A stretch of DNA of 64,000 nucleotides, taken from assembly GCF_007859715.1 (NCBI RefSeq), contig NZ_SJPG01000001.1:2320728-2384727 (forward strand), read 5' to 3'. This document shows positions 1-8,822 of the stretch, in pieces. The notes below the pieces were generated by a model that ran no database searches, was not told the origin of the DNA, and was given only the letters and a program-made list of their open reading frames with translations. A program made the position numbers and the translations under genes. Each line of letters opens with the position of its first letter. The stretch's first letter is position 1. The stretch comes from Rubinisphaera italica. Its GTDB lineage: Bacteria; Planctomycetota; Planctomycetia; Planctomycetales; Planctomycetaceae.

Positions 1-307
1 CCCGATTATCCATCGGTGGCTCGGTATCCGGCATGCAGGCGATTGTCGTGAATCCCCCCGCCAAAGCGGCAGCCGTTCCCGATTCAATCGTCTCATCTTC
101 TTCACTCCCCGGTTCCCGCAACGAAACCCGCATGTCAATTAAACCGGGCGTAACTATTTTATCCGTCGCATCAATCACCACATCGGCATGAACATCGTCG
201 CCTGGGTTGGTCTGAATTCGTCCATCAATAATCAACAGCGATGCGACCTCATCACGGTTATTAGCCGGATCGATCACACGCCCGTTTTTTATCAGAATAC
301 TAGCCAT
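1..307 (-). CDS. pyrC': Dihydroorotase-like protein PyrC', N-terminal part (cut by window edge)
   Basis: First 102 residues of a dihydroorotase-family amidohydrolase (pyrimidine synthesis). The N-terminal strand [14 protein letters not shown] is typical. The strand that should carry the zinc site reads [14 protein letters not shown]; active type I enzymes have D-x-H-V-H-L-R-E-P-G there, so both metal-binding histidines are replaced (Arg and Ser). That is the signature of the non-catalytic PyrC' partner known from Pseudomonas, which holds aspartate transcarbamoylase together. It begins 12 bp behind the pyrB stop codon on the same strand, as expected for co-translation. The rest of the protein lies outside the window, so other catalytic residues cannot be checked. 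An active enzyme would have to be encoded elsewhere. Confidence 0.85.
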   Translation of the reverse strand, partial: MASILIKNGRVIDPANNRDEVASLLIIDGRIQTNPGDDVHADVVIDATDKIVTPGLIDMRVSLREPGSEEDETIESGTAAALAGGFTTIACMPDTEPPMDNR

Positions 308-319
308 GACTGTCAAAAT

Positions 320-1321
320 CTATATGAGGGAAACTTGCGGCTCTGGGGGAAACGAAAGCAATTCCTGCTGACGTCTGTGGAGCAAATAAAGGGCAGCCAT
401 GCGAACCGCCAAGCCGTTACTGACCTGATCGAGAATGACCGAATGCTTTCCATCGGCGACATGCGGCGTGATTTCCACTCCCCGATTGATTGGCCCCGGT
501 GCAAGAATCACGACATTTTCACGTGCCCGTTTTAATCGAGTGGCATTCATTCCGAACAGATGGGCGTATTCCTGAATTGATGGAAAAAACGCTCCCCGTT
601 GACGTTCGAATTGAATCCTCAATAAATTGATGCAATCGACTCGCGGAATCACTTCATCCAGTGAATGCGAAACTTCAACTCCCAGTTTTTCAATTTGTGG
701 CGGAATGAGTGTCGCTGGTCCGCAGACAATCACTTTGGCACCTAGTTTTGTCAACCCCCAGATGTTGGATCGTGCAACTCTGGAATGGCGAATGTCTCCC
801 ACCAAGGCAACCGTTTTGCCTGCGAGATCCCCGCAGCGTTCGCGCATGGTCATCACATCGAGTAATCCCTGTGTCGGATGTTCGTGCGTTCCATCCCCTG
901 CATTGAGGACAGGGGAGTTCATGCGTTGTGATAAAAACAGCTGAGCACCAGGAGTCTTATGTCGCACGACCATCAGCGAAACGCCCATCGCTTCGATGTT
1001 GCGCGCGGTATCGAGAAACGATTCCCCTTTGGAGAGACTGCTTCCCGACGGAGAGAAATCGACTGTGTCGGCTGAAAGTCGCTTGGCTGCCAGTCCGAAA
1101 CTGGTGCGTGTGCGTGTTGAAGGCTCAAAAAACAGGTTTCCAACAACGGTCCCTTTGAGTAGCCCGAGTTTGGAATGACCTTCTGCTGCCAGCCGTTTGA
1201 ACTCGGCTGCCTGATCGAGAATGAGAGTGATCTCTTCGCCTGATAAATACTGCAATCCCAATAAATTCGACTGCGTCCAGGGAATCGGGCCTTCTTGAAA
1301 GTAATCGCGAAATGAAACCAT
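320..1321 (-). CDS. pyrB: Aspartate carbamoyltransferase catalytic subunit
   Basis: Joins carbamoyl phosphate and aspartate to carbamoyl-aspartate, the first committed step of pyrimidine synthesis, in the cytosol. 333 residues, slightly longer than the about 310 of E. coli PyrB. The carbamoyl-phosphate loop S-T-R-T-R is at residues 68-72 (context [12 protein letters not shown]), and the HPTQ motif is at 148-151. The nucleotide-independent catalytic chain appears complete. No regulatory pyrI is visible; instead a PyrC' gene follows at 12 bp, which suggests a class A-type dodecamer. The N-terminal extension of about 15 residues (before the first helix) is also found in such complexes. Upstream 250 bp (1322-1572) shows no gene. 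Confidence 0.95.
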   Translation of the reverse strand: MVSFRDYFQEGPIPWTQSNLLGLQYLSGEEITLILDQAAEFKRLAAEGHSKLGLLKGTVVGNLFFEPSTRTRTSFGLAAKRLSADTVDFSPSGSSLSKGESFLDTARNIEAMGVSLMVVRHKTPGAQLFLSQRMNSPVLNAGDGTHEHPTQGLLDVMTMRERCGDLAGKTVALVGDIRHSRVARSNIWGLTKLGAKVIVCGPATLIPPQIEKLGVEVSHSLDEVIPRVDCINLLRIQFERQRGAFFPSIQEYAHLFGMNATRLKRARENVVILAPGPINRGVEITPHVADGKHSVILDQVSNGLAVRMAALYLLHRRQQELLSFPPEPQVSLI

Positions 1322-1572
1322 GTGCGCGGTTCTGTTGAGGATCGTGTTTGTGGTGTGTGGAATCGATTCTACAAAGGAAGGTTTTCCTCGTCGAGGATGC
1401 CACGACCTGCTTCTTTGGTTTCAATTGAAATCGGTGTGAAATCAGTCCGATGAAAGAACTGGGATTTGTATTTTTCTGAGTGGCCGGGGGCGAACTCAGC
1501 CAACTAGATCACTAATGATTGCGTTTTCCCAGAAAGAAATATCGGAGGCAACTTTTTGGCCCCAGCGATTCA

Positions 1573-2151
1573 CTATATCATTAATCGCCCAAAGATATCG
1601 AAATCGTGAGCGGTTGCGAGTAACGGTATGGAACTATTTGATTTACTGATGGGGATTGAATCACGGATGAGTTGAATAAACCGCACCATTACAAGAAGCG
1701 AAGCGATTTCCATAACTTTATCGTGAGTCTTATTTTCGTAAATTTTATTTTCAGAGTACCAACGAAAGTCATCCTGTGTTTTTTCAAGTCCACAAAGTGT
1801 AAATTGTTTCCAATCAGGTGATGACCAATCGCATAGCCAATCCATGTCTTCAGTGACGTTATAATGAACTGTGTAAGCAAATGAATCAAAATACCAGCGA
1901 TCATAATTGATATCAAATCCGTTCATTTCCAGATAAACAGTACGGACTTCGAATTTGTCTTGGCAAGCAGAAACAAACTTCTTGATATGTTCAAATACTG
2001 CATCCGATGAGTTCGTAAAGTGAGACATTGCCAGAGTGGAGAATCGATCCGATGTTACTGTTCGCAGCAGAGATTCAAGTTCTAGTGCGGCACCGTCAAT
2101 GTTTTTGGAGATTAAGTAATTATTGACTTTTTGCAAAAGGTCAACATGCAT
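1573..2151 (-). CDS. Hypothetical protein, AT-rich orphan
   Basis: 192-residue soluble protein of no family I recognise. No signal peptide or membrane segment. It is rich in aromatic and acidic residues (for example DWLCDWSSPDW around residues 103-113) and has an unusually high share of Asn, Lys and Ile; the DNA is clearly more AT-rich than its neighbours, which suggests later acquisition. It has an AGGAT element 9 bases ahead of the ATG. The size, acidity and isolation recall orphan immunity-type proteins, but I see no diagnostic motif, so this is only a guess. It ends 250 bp before pyrB and is separated from the esterase gene behind it by 57 bp. Confidence 0.65.
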   Translation of the reverse strand: MHVDLLQKVNNYLISKNIDGAALELESLLRTVTSDRFSTLAMSHFTNSSDAVFEHIKKFVSACQDKFEVRTVYLEMNGFDINYDRWYFDSFAYTVHYNVTEDMDWLCDWSSPDWKQFTLCGLEKTQDDFRWYSENKIYENKTHDKVMEIASLLVMVRFIQLIRDSIPISKSNSSIPLLATAHDFDIFGRLMI

Positions 2152-2208
2152 GATAATGATCCTACCAATATAATAACTGGCTTGGCTCGTCTATGTAGAG
2201 TGAGGTAA

Positions 2209-2934
2209 TCATTTACTCTCTGAAATATTGACCAGCATTTTTGCCGTCTGCTCCAACGCTTCATAAGGAATCGTATGCGGCCCTTGAAATGGCAGGAATT
2301 CGACCTCCTGTCCATTCTCGTTCAGCAAATCTTTCAACAAGACAGCTGCTTCGTAGGGGAGAATTGGATCCTGTGTTCCATGAGACTGCAGAATAGGGAG
2401 TTTTGTTTTTTCCTGAGCCAGTTTCTGCCAGTCTTCCAGGCAGATTGTTGTTCCGGAATACAGACAAAGCCCTGCCGGTTGATCGGAAGTTCTCAGGAAG
2501 AAATCGGTTGTCAGCATCGCTCCCTGAGAGAATCCACCGAGGATCAGCCGATCCATCGTCAAATCATATTCACTTTGGAGTGCCTCCAGAAACTTCTGGA
2601 ACAATTCGCGGGCTTCCTTCAATCCGGGGGGTTGTGCCATCACGAGTTTTTCAATCTGACGAGTCTGTAACAACTGCTGTAGTCGCATCATATTGATTTC
2701 CCACCACGCCCGACCGCCCGGCATCCCCAGTTCCGCCAGTGAGAGCGGAGCTTCCGGAAAGACAAAAGCAACCTGACCATCGAGCCGTTCATCCAACCCG
2801 AGAATTTCCGGCGCCAGTTGCACAAGATCTGTACCAGGCGCTCCGTATCCATGACAAAACACAGCCGTCAATTTTGCATTACGAGGATTCCCCACAATTC
2901 GACATTTCAAAGGACCAATTTGCTCTTCTTGCAT
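2209..2934 (-). CDS. Alpha/beta-hydrolase, phospholipase/carboxylesterase type
   Basis: Cytosolic serine esterase of the YpfH/carboxylesterase (abhydrolase_2) type, 241 residues, no signal peptide. The oxyanion strand FCHGYGAPG is at residues 26-34. The nucleophile Ser136 sits in GGFSQGAM, Asp189 in HGTQDPILP and His220 in FQGPHTIP, giving a complete catalytic triad in the right order. Substrate is not predictable; relatives cleave short acyl or aryl esters and lysophospholipids. Stands alone: the next gene upstream, ubiB, is 273 bp away across two repeat elements. Confidence 0.9.
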   Translation of the reverse strand: MQEEQIGPLKCRIVGNPRNAKLTAVFCHGYGAPGTDLVQLAPEILGLDERLDGQVAFVFPEAPLSLAELGMPGGRAWWEINMMRLQQLLQTRQIEKLVMAQPPGLKEARELFQKFLEALQSEYDLTMDRLILGGFSQGAMLTTDFFLRTSDQPAGLCLYSGTTICLEDWQKLAQEKTKLPILQSHGTQDPILPYEAAVLLKDLLNENGQEVEFLPFQGPHTIPYEALEQTAKMLVNISESK

Positions 2935-2958
2935 CTGTTAACAATCTCTATTGATAAA

Positions 2959-2984
2959 TTGGTAGGACAGGCTTCCAACCTGTC
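2959..2984. repeat. Inverted-repeat family B, half element
   Basis: TTGGTAGGACAGGCTTCC followed by AACCTGTC. It matches one arm of the full palindrome at 45639-45698, apart from one or two bases. Only one arm is present here. Confidence 0.75.
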
Positions 2985-3033
2985 AAAAATATTTGCTGAA
3001 TTACGATTTTTCGATTTTTATTTCACAATCGGT

Positions 3034-3116
3034 GGGTGGCACGCCCCTGAGCAACGCGAAGGGCGTGGTCGTTTGTAATCCCCACGCCCATCACTTCGTT
3101 CTGGGTCGTGCCACCC
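3034..3116. repeat. Inverted-repeat family J, copy 1
   Basis: An 83-bp element bounded by GGGTGGCACG and CGTGCCACCC. The reverse complement of this copy matches 52587-52667 through CGACCCAGAACGAAGTGATG and CCACGCCCTTCGCG. It can fold as a long imperfect hairpin. It fills most of the spacer between ubiB and the esterase gene. No coding sequence in it. Confidence 0.85.
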
Positions 3117-3207
3117 AGGAAATCTTCTTACTAAAAATTTAATTGACGCAGAGTGTCGAATGAATCAGTCTTTTCTACCGTATTCAAAATCGCGGCAATT
3201 ATTTCAC

Positions 3208-4875
3208 TCACAATCGACCACTCCGAAAAATGCCATAAATCAGCCAGATTCCCAGAAAACTGGACATAATGTAAATTGGCACGCTGAACCAATCCGTGGC
3301 GGCATCGCTGCGAACGAGCAGGCTGGAGGCAAGAATCGAGGAGGCGACGATCAAACCGACGACAATTCGATTACTGGAACGATCTAATTCGTTGACCATG
3401 TAATCCATTCCAGTCACTTTTACTTTGAATGAAGAATCTTCCCGATTGTATTTTTTGAGTGCGGTCGCAATCTCCAGTGGAATTTCATGAGCGGCTCGAC
3501 CCAGTATTTGAGCTTCTTCACGAACTCGTTCCCACAAATGATCGGGACGATAACGATCCCGCAAAATCTTTTTAAAATGCGGAACGACGACTTCAACGAG
3601 CGTGAATTCCGGATTGATTTTTCGACCGACTGCATCCAGATGGATGATCGCCCGGATCAGCAGCATTAAGTCGCCGGGACAACGAAGGCGATGTGTCGAA
3701 AGAATCGATACAAAATCCCGTAGCATCTTGGCAATATCCAGCCGATCCAGCGGCAAGCCGTAATACTTGTCGATAAACTCGCGATAGTCGGCACAAAAAT
3801 GTCGTTCATCGATATCGTTCATCGTTTCACACAATTGCAGCATAATTCTCAGGCAACGACGAGAATCTTTTCGAGCGGTCGCAATAAACAGATCAACCAG
3901 ACTTTCTCTCATCTGTTCGTCCAAGATCCCAATCATGCCGAAGTCGAGCAGGCAGATGGAACCATCGTCCAGAATCCGAAAATTACCGGGATGTGGGTCT
4001 CCATGAAACATGCCATTTTCAAATGCCGACTTGAGAAACAGCCGTGCCCCATTGTTGGCAATCTGTCGACGCTTTTCCCAGAGGCAGGGGACATCGAAAA
4101 TCTGATCAACCCGATAGCCCCGAATTCGCTCCATCACGAGCACGTTTTCCCGGCAGTAATCAGGATACACCTGCGGGACATACAAAGACGCATCGCCGTC
4201 GAACATCCGATCAAAATCTTCAATACTGCGGGCTTCTCTCAGATAGTTCAATTCCCGCCGAATTGTCCGTTCAAAATTCCGAACCAGTCCATCGGGGTCA
4301 AACACTTCGGCTTCAGGAACGTGCTTTTTGATCAAAGCTGCCAGTTCATGAATCAAGGAAAGATCTCGTTCGACATCGCGAACCACTCGAGGTCGACGAA
4401 TTTTCACAATTACTTCGGATCCATCGGGCAATCGGGCACAATGCACCTGACCCAATGAGCCCGTTGCCAGTGGCTCCGACTCAAATGAGCCGAAGCAGTC
4501 ATCAATTGTCTGACCTAAGGCTTTCTCAACTGTCTGAATCGCCACCTGAGAATCAAAGGGAGGGACACGTTCCTGCAGCAAAGCAAGTTCGTCAACAATA
4601 TCCTGAGGAATTAAGTCGGGACGAGTGCTTAAAACCTGTCCGAATTTAATAAATGTCGGCCCGAGCGTTTCAAAGGTCAGGCGAACACGTTCGCCGCGGG
4701 TGAGCGTGCGTGTTTCTTCCTCTGTTTTTTTCAGAAGTTTACGACGACCCCAGTTGAGATATTTATTGAGGCCGATCCGTTCTACAACATCCCCAAACCC
4801 ATGATTGATCAGAATAGCCGCAATTTCCCCGGTGCGACGCAAGTTCTTCAAAAATTTCAGGGGATGAGTATCCAA
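3208..4875 (-). CDS. ubiB: UbiB/ABC1/AarF-family atypical kinase
   Basis: Member of the ADCK/UbiB protein-kinase-like family, an ATPase that supports quinone synthesis in bacteria and organelles; here probably menaquinone-linked lipid chemistry, since the window carries mqnD. 555 residues. The family KxGQ motif is KFGQ at 77-80 (FIKFGQVLSTRPDLIP), the glycine/alanine loop is ATGSLGQVH at 137-145, the lysine is K158, the catalytic loop is HGDPHPGN at 291-298, and DFG is at 311-313. The C-terminus has two hydrophobic helices (about 505-550), as in UbiB. The start is TTG; there is no ATG near the N-terminal domain. A TTG start is supported by homology of the first residues to the family. Confidence 0.9.
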   Translation of the reverse strand: MDTHPLKFLKNLRRTGEIAAILINHGFGDVVERIGLNKYLNWGRRKLLKKTEEETRTLTRGERVRLTFETLGPTFIKFGQVLSTRPDLIPQDIVDELALLQERVPPFDSQVAIQTVEKALGQTIDDCFGSFESEPLATGSLGQVHCARLPDGSEVIVKIRRPRVVRDVERDLSLIHELAALIKKHVPEAEVFDPDGLVRNFERTIRRELNYLREARSIEDFDRMFDGDASLYVPQVYPDYCRENVLVMERIRGYRVDQIFDVPCLWEKRRQIANNGARLFLKSAFENGMFHGDPHPGNFRILDDGSICLLDFGMIGILDEQMRESLVDLFIATARKDSRRCLRIMLQLCETMNDIDERHFCADYREFIDKYYGLPLDRLDIAKMLRDFVSILSTHRLRCPGDLMLLIRAIIHLDAVGRKINPEFTLVEVVVPHFKKILRDRYRPDHLWERVREEAQILGRAAHEIPLEIATALKKYNREDSSFKVKVTGMDYMVNELDRSSNRIVVGLIVASSILASSLLVRSDAATDWFSVPIYIMSSFLGIWLIYGIFRSGRL

Positions 4876-4905
4876 AAAATCAGCCTGTCTGCTTCTGTAG
4901 AAAAA

Positions 4906-4927
4906 TGTAGGTCAGGCACTGCCTGGC
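4906..4927. repeat. Inverted-repeat family A, single arm
   Basis: TGTAGGTCAGGCACTGCC followed by TGGC. Contains the self-complementary core CAGGCAcTGCCTG. One arm only; it lies between ribF and ubiB, which are co-directional. Confidence 0.75.
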
Positions 4928-4955
4928 AAAATTCGATGTCCATTTTTATTTGAGG

Positions 4956-5888
4956 TTACTGCACGATACGATTCGATACAATTGCCTGAATTTCAGAAAC
5001 ATCTTTTTCCAGTTGCGATTTCAACTGGGCAGCATTTTCAAATTTCTGAATTTCTCGCGTGAATGAAAGTAAATCGACAGAAAGTTCCTGACCATACAGG
5101 TCCCCCTGAAAGCCGATCAGGTGCGCTTCCAGTTTGAAATTATTATCTGCAAAAGTTGGATTCGCCCCGATATTCAAGGCAGCCGGATAGTGTCGTCCCT
5201 CAATTTCTGTCACCCCCGCATAAACTCCGGCTCTGGGCATTAAAGTTTGAATGTCAGTCAGATTCGCTGTCGGAAACCCAAGCCCACTTCCACGAGAGGC
5301 TCCAGTTTCGACCGTCCCGGTCAATCGATACGGATGCCCCAGCCAGTGGACAGCTTCTTCAATTCGGCCCTGAGAAATCATCTGTCGAATCAAGGAAGAG
5401 GAAATCACCATCCCATCCTGTTCGACAGCCGAAACAACCTCAAAGTCCATCTGTTGACTGGCTGCCATCTCGGCCAGCAAATTCACATCTCCCTGACGAC
5501 CTTTCCCAAAGAAAAAATTGGGACCTTCGACAAGCCCGATTGCCTGCAATTGTTGTCTAATGATTTGCTCGAAAAAATCCTGAGCGGAAAGATTCAAAAA
5601 TTCTCGACTGGTCGGATAAACGAGCAGGCAGTCAATTCCCACTGATTCCATCAATTCGGCTTTGCGTTTCACGGTACTCAAGCGGGGAGGCACCCGTTCG
5701 GGAGCAATCAGGGCGACCGGCGGGGGATCAAATGTCATCGCAGTCGCCTTCACGCCGCGACTTTTGGCTAACGAAACAAGTTTCCGCAGCATCTCACGAT
5801 GTCCCAAATGGACACCATCAAAGTTCCCAATTGAGACAACTCCCCCTCGAAACGGGTGGTAATCATCAACATGACGTACTATTTGCAT
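4956..5888 (-). CDS. ribF: Bifunctional riboflavin kinase / FAD synthetase
   Basis: Makes FMN and FAD from riboflavin and ATP in the cytosol. 310 residues, the normal length. The N-terminal adenylyltransferase domain (about 15-180) carries GNFDGVHLGH at 21-30 with the ATP-binding HxGH. The C-terminal kinase domain (about 185-310) carries GLGFPTANL and PRAGVYAGV. The gene lies 80 bp downstream of the ubiB start on the same strand side (ubiB is transcribed after it), separated by a family A repeat arm. Confidence 0.95.
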   Translation of the reverse strand: MQIVRHVDDYHPFRGGVVSIGNFDGVHLGHREMLRKLVSLAKSRGVKATAMTFDPPPVALIAPERVPPRLSTVKRKAELMESVGIDCLLVYPTSREFLNLSAQDFFEQIIRQQLQAIGLVEGPNFFFGKGRQGDVNLLAEMAASQQMDFEVVSAVEQDGMVISSSLIRQMISQGRIEEAVHWLGHPYRLTGTVETGASRGSGLGFPTANLTDIQTLMPRAGVYAGVTEIEGRHYPAALNIGANPTFADNNFKLEAHLIGFQGDLYGQELSVDLLSFTREIQKFENAAQLKSQLEKDVSEIQAIVSNRIVQ

Positions 5889-6041
5889 CGAAAATTCGCA
5901 GGGCAGGCAGGAAAGAATCTATAGTGGGAGATTGTAACCGCTCTCAGAAAAAGTGCGAATGTGCAAAATGTCAGATGAGCCCGACATACAAATGAACTTT
6001 TCACTACTATTCCAACTATCGCATTAGTTCAGTTATAAATA

Positions 6042-6058
6042 GCAGGCAAACTGCCTGC
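6042..6058. other. Small hairpin GCAGGC-AAACT-GCCTGC
   Basis: Perfect 6-bp stem with a 5-nt loop, 41 bp behind the stop of the CPBP protease gene on the minus strand. It could help end transcription, but no T-run follows, so this is weak. The core resembles the repeat-derived hairpins elsewhere in the window. Confidence 0.35.
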
Positions 6059-6099
6059 GGAATAGCGATTTGAGGGCGACAATAAAGCTCGACAGAGCA

Positions 6100-7182
6100 T
6101 TATTGAGCGTGAGCAGCAGTGGCTGCCAGAAAGCCTATCAGTGGAACGAGACCACCAACGGTCAGTCGCCAGGGCAGGCTCGAAAAAGTGAGTGTGACAG
6201 GAATTTCGATTGGTAATTCCAGGGAAGGGCGGGGGGGAGTCCATTCTTTACCATCATGCTGGACATATCGCACTCGAGTGATCCAGAGAAATGAGAGAAA
6301 CAAAATCAGACATAGTGTGATGGTCAATGCCGCAGTAAAATTCCAGTTCTCTGCTGAGGGAATCGTATGTGTCGATTTCATAATCGAAAATGTGTTATTA
6401 CAAAAATGCAGGTAGAGCGGAGCCCAGAAGCTTCGAGTTGTGATATAAACATAATGCAAAACAATTCCAATCGGAAACACAGCCAGAGCGTGAACCGGGT
6501 GCATATGTGCGATCGCAAACAGGAAAGATGTCAGTAATATCCCGCCGACCAGCCCCCATCGCCTAATCAATCCACGGCCGATGACTCCTCGAAAAATAAT
6601 CTCCTCTCCCAGTGCAGGTGCAATGGCGAATACCAGCAGAAGAGTCCAGAGGGGAGTCGTTGACGACAACTCCTGCAATAAATCCATCGATTGCATGGTG
6701 TCCATCGCACGTAATCCAGGCACATTTTCAAGCAAAGAATTCCAGCCACGCATCCCCCATTGATGTAGTGCGGTACTAAAGGTGGAGAGCGGAATCACCA
6801 GACAGGTCAGCAGAAAAACATGCTGAAAGGGCAGAGGTCGGCTGCTCAGGCGATGCCCCAGATTTCCACGCAGACGAAACCAGGCTGCGATTAACACAAG
6901 AGTCACAAAAACAAACTGCTCACCAGCCAGCAGCGTCATTTGATGTGCGGCGAGGAATTCCAGCACGATCAAATCGTTCCAGGCCAATCCACTGCTGGAA
7001 AAGATGGCGACAAAGACGCCGACTGTCAGCCCGACTCCAAGCAGATGCAATCCCCAGGTTCCTAGAAACCAGAAGATCGATTCGACCATTCCCGGACCTT
7101 GCGGGTCTTGTAGTGTATGTCTGGCACGACGTGTAGCGGGTGGGGAGTCAGATAGTTTGGCTTGTATAAATTTCGGCAACAT
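6100..7182 (-). CDS. CPBP-family intramembrane protease
   Basis: Multi-pass membrane protein (about eight hydrophobic segments) of the CAAX-prenyl-protease/bacteriocin-processing (Abi/CPBP) family, 360 residues. Motif 1 is EE at 193-194 with Arg198 (ALGEEIIFRG), motif 2 is His226 in AIAHMHP, and the third site is the HFCNN stretch at 259-263. These are the glutamate and histidines that form the intramembrane glutamic protease site. Substrate unknown. A second family member lies at 17782-18645. It is a single gene; ribF lies downstream, 211 bp away. Confidence 0.88.
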   Translation of the reverse strand: MLPKFIQAKLSDSPPATRRARHTLQDPQGPGMVESIFWFLGTWGLHLLGVGLTVGVFVAIFSSSGLAWNDLIVLEFLAAHQMTLLAGEQFVFVTLVLIAAWFRLRGNLGHRLSSRPLPFQHVFLLTCLVIPLSTFSTALHQWGMRGWNSLLENVPGLRAMDTMQSMDLLQELSSTTPLWTLLLVFAIAPALGEEIIFRGVIGRGLIRRWGLVGGILLTSFLFAIAHMHPVHALAVFPIGIVLHYVYITTRSFWAPLYLHFCNNTFSIMKSTHTIPSAENWNFTAALTITLCLILFLSFLWITRVRYVQHDGKEWTPPRPSLELPIEIPVTLTFSSLPWRLTVGGLVPLIGFLAATAAHAQ

Positions 7183-7606
7183 GGATCATCCGGTCTTCGG
7201 CTTGAAGAATACGAATTCTGAAAACCGTGACCGAACTAAATGACCTGAGGCGATGATCGTATTGGAGTCTTACAGAAAAGCCGCGATGGAAACGCGGCCA
7301 TTGAAGCCAATCGTTCAATGTAAAATGCCGTCTGGCAATTAAGTGGTCTTGTAATCAGATTCCGTTGAGCCCAACTGAATTGGAACATGCCCGCTGAACA
7401 AAAAAACAATGCGTCTACAAATATATTATTTATTGTAAACAGAGGTGATCGTGAAAATCTACTACAATTTGGTAATGATTCTGGAATGGCTTCAGTAATA
7501 AAATTTATGACACGCAAGCTGTTCTCGTCCAACTGTTATCTTCTATGATTAAATAAACGACAAACTGAATACATTATCTCAATACGAGTTACTGAAGTTT
7601 CGAACC
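7183..7606. other. Divergent intergenic region, no gene seen
   Basis: 424 bp between divergent genes (CPBP protease on minus, EEP hydrolase on plus). AT-rich in 7400-7600. I see no convincing ORF, RNA gene or repeat; promoters for both genes must be here but I cannot place them with confidence. A 98-codon minus-strand reading frame at 7236-7532 has no coding character. Confidence 0.5.
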
Positions 7607-8335
7607 ATGCGTCTGATGAGTTACAACATCCAGAAAGGTTACGGAGGACGTGACCAGCGATATAACCTGCAACGTACGATTGATGTCATCGAACACGAAA
7701 ATCCTGATATTATCTGCCTGCAGGAAGTCGATCACAACATGAACCGGACACGGTTTCATAACCAACCGACGATCTTCAAAGAACACTTTGGATACGCAGG
7801 CTACGATTTTCAGTGGAATCACAAAATCAAAACCGGTGGCTACGGTAATCTGATTCTCTCTCGATTCCCGTTGCGGGTCGTCGAGCATGTCTGCCTCAAA
7901 CTGAATCATCGCAAAAAGCGAGGAGCACAAGTCGCAGTCGTCGTTACGCCTGAGGGACCACTCTTACTGATTGGTTGGCATCTCGGACTTGCAGAAAAAC
8001 AAAGGCACGCTCAGGTTGAACATTTTTTTCAGCAAGCCGTTTATCAAGACAATGCTCAACTTCCCACGATCATCGTTGGCGATTACAACGACTGGAGAGA
8101 CACCCTCGCACGCGGCCCCTTCGAACGTCAGGGCTTTCGACAAATCACGAAACCGATTCGAAAATTTCGTTCGTTCCCAGCTTACCTGCCAATGGGCGCT
8201 CTCGATAAAGCCTTTGTCAAAGGCAAGCTTTACGTGAATGAAGCACGGCTCGTGAAACGAAAACTCACCAAGGCTGCTTCAGACCACCTGCCACTGGTCA
8301 TCGATTTTCATCTGAAAAAATTTGACGAGGTTTGA
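7607..8335 (+). CDS. Endonuclease/exonuclease/phosphatase-family hydrolase
   Basis: Metal-dependent phosphoesterase fold (EEP), 242 residues. N-terminal MRLMSYNIQKG gives the first Asn, Glu40 in ICLQEVD binds Mg, GDYNDW (about 158-163) gives the second Asp/Asn pair, and SDHLP (225-229) supplies the final Asp-His. No signal peptide, so a cytosolic enzyme; the substrate could be a nucleic acid, nucleotide or phospholipid head group. The DNase I/exonuclease III family is broad and a precise role cannot be given. Ends 25 bp ahead of a family I repeat that separates it from the convergent VOC gene. Confidence 0.88.
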   Translation: MRLMSYNIQKGYGGRDQRYNLQRTIDVIEHENPDIICLQEVDHNMNRTRFHNQPTIFKEHFGYAGYDFQWNHKIKTGGYGNLILSRFPLRVVEHVCLKLNHRKKRGAQVAVVVTPEGPLLLIGWHLGLAEKQRHAQVEHFFQQAVYQDNAQLPTIIVGDYNDWRDTLARGPFERQGFRQITKPIRKFRSFPAYLPMGALDKAFVKGKLYVNEARLVKRKLTKAASDHLPLVIDFHLKKFDEV

Positions 8336-8359
8336 GAGAACATCTTATCTTTATCACCC

Positions 8360-8438
8360 GACGAACTGCAGGAGCAAACAGAGCGTACTTAAATATGAGG
8401 CAGTCCAAGCGACTGCCCCCGGTCGAGCGGAACGCTCG
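8360..8438. repeat. Inverted-repeat family I, copy 1
   Basis: 79-bp element between two convergent stop codons (8335 plus, 8444 minus). Its reverse complement matches 61277-61354 in two blocks: 30 identical bp at 8409-8438 (contains GACTGCCCCCGGTCGAGCGG) and 21 identical bp at 8360-8380 (starts GACGAACTGCAGGAGC). The part GTCGAGCGGAACGCTCG can fold into a tight hairpin, so it could stop transcription from both sides. Confidence 0.85.
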
Positions 8439-8443
8439 CTTGT

Positions 8444-8761
8444 CTATATGGATTGGTCGTCTAGCATTTCGACGATGTTGCCGAAGGGGTCTGCGGTGTA
8501 GACGGAGCGGGTGCCGTCGCGGTGCAGTTTGAGTTCGCCGTATTTTTCGGCGTCGGGAATGGCAAAGCCAATGTGTGGTGGATGCTGGCCGGGGATCACG
8601 AGAGCCATTTGCAGGTTAGCGAACTGCAGCATGGCCCAGGTTTCATCCTGATAGGCAATTTCGCAGCGAAATTGGGCGGTGTACCATTCGACTGCTTCGG
8701 CAATATTTTCGACAGAGATCGCCAAATGATGTACTGAGTCGAGTTGGGTGGTGTCGTTCAT
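8444..8761 (-). CDS. VOC (glyoxalase/bleomycin-resistance) family protein
   Basis: 105-residue single VOC domain made of two beta-alpha-beta-beta-beta modules. The family metal ligands can be placed at His12 in VHHLAISV and Glu in FGNIVEML near the C-terminus. Such proteins bind a divalent metal and act as dioxygenases, isomerases or resistance proteins; nothing here points to one. No signal peptide. Converges on the EEP gene across a family I repeat. Confidence 0.85.
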   Translation of the reverse strand: MNDTTQLDSVHHLAISVENIAEAVEWYTAQFRCEIAYQDETWAMLQFANLQMALVIPGQHPPHIGFAIPDAEKYGELKLHRDGTRSVYTADPFGNIVEMLDDQSI

Positions 8762-8822
8762 AGTTCGATCCGAATTCTATTTTGCGTATGAGGGGGATGC
8801 AGAAACATCATCTGCTCAACCA

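Noticed and set aside
1322..1424. Small frames upstream of pyrB
   Set aside because: They overlap the pyrB 5' end or leader and have no coding features; an attenuation leader peptide was considered, but no stem-loop with T-run is visible.
3034..3116. CRISPR or phage remnant in repeat-rich spacers
   Set aside because: The repeats are single palindromes spread over many sites, without regular repeat-spacer units or cas genes; no integrase, att duplication or phage gene seen.
7236..7532. A 98-codon minus-strand frame in the 7183-7606 spacer
   Set aside because: No ribosome site, Phe/Arg/Ser-rich random composition, no family; I leave the region as non-coding.
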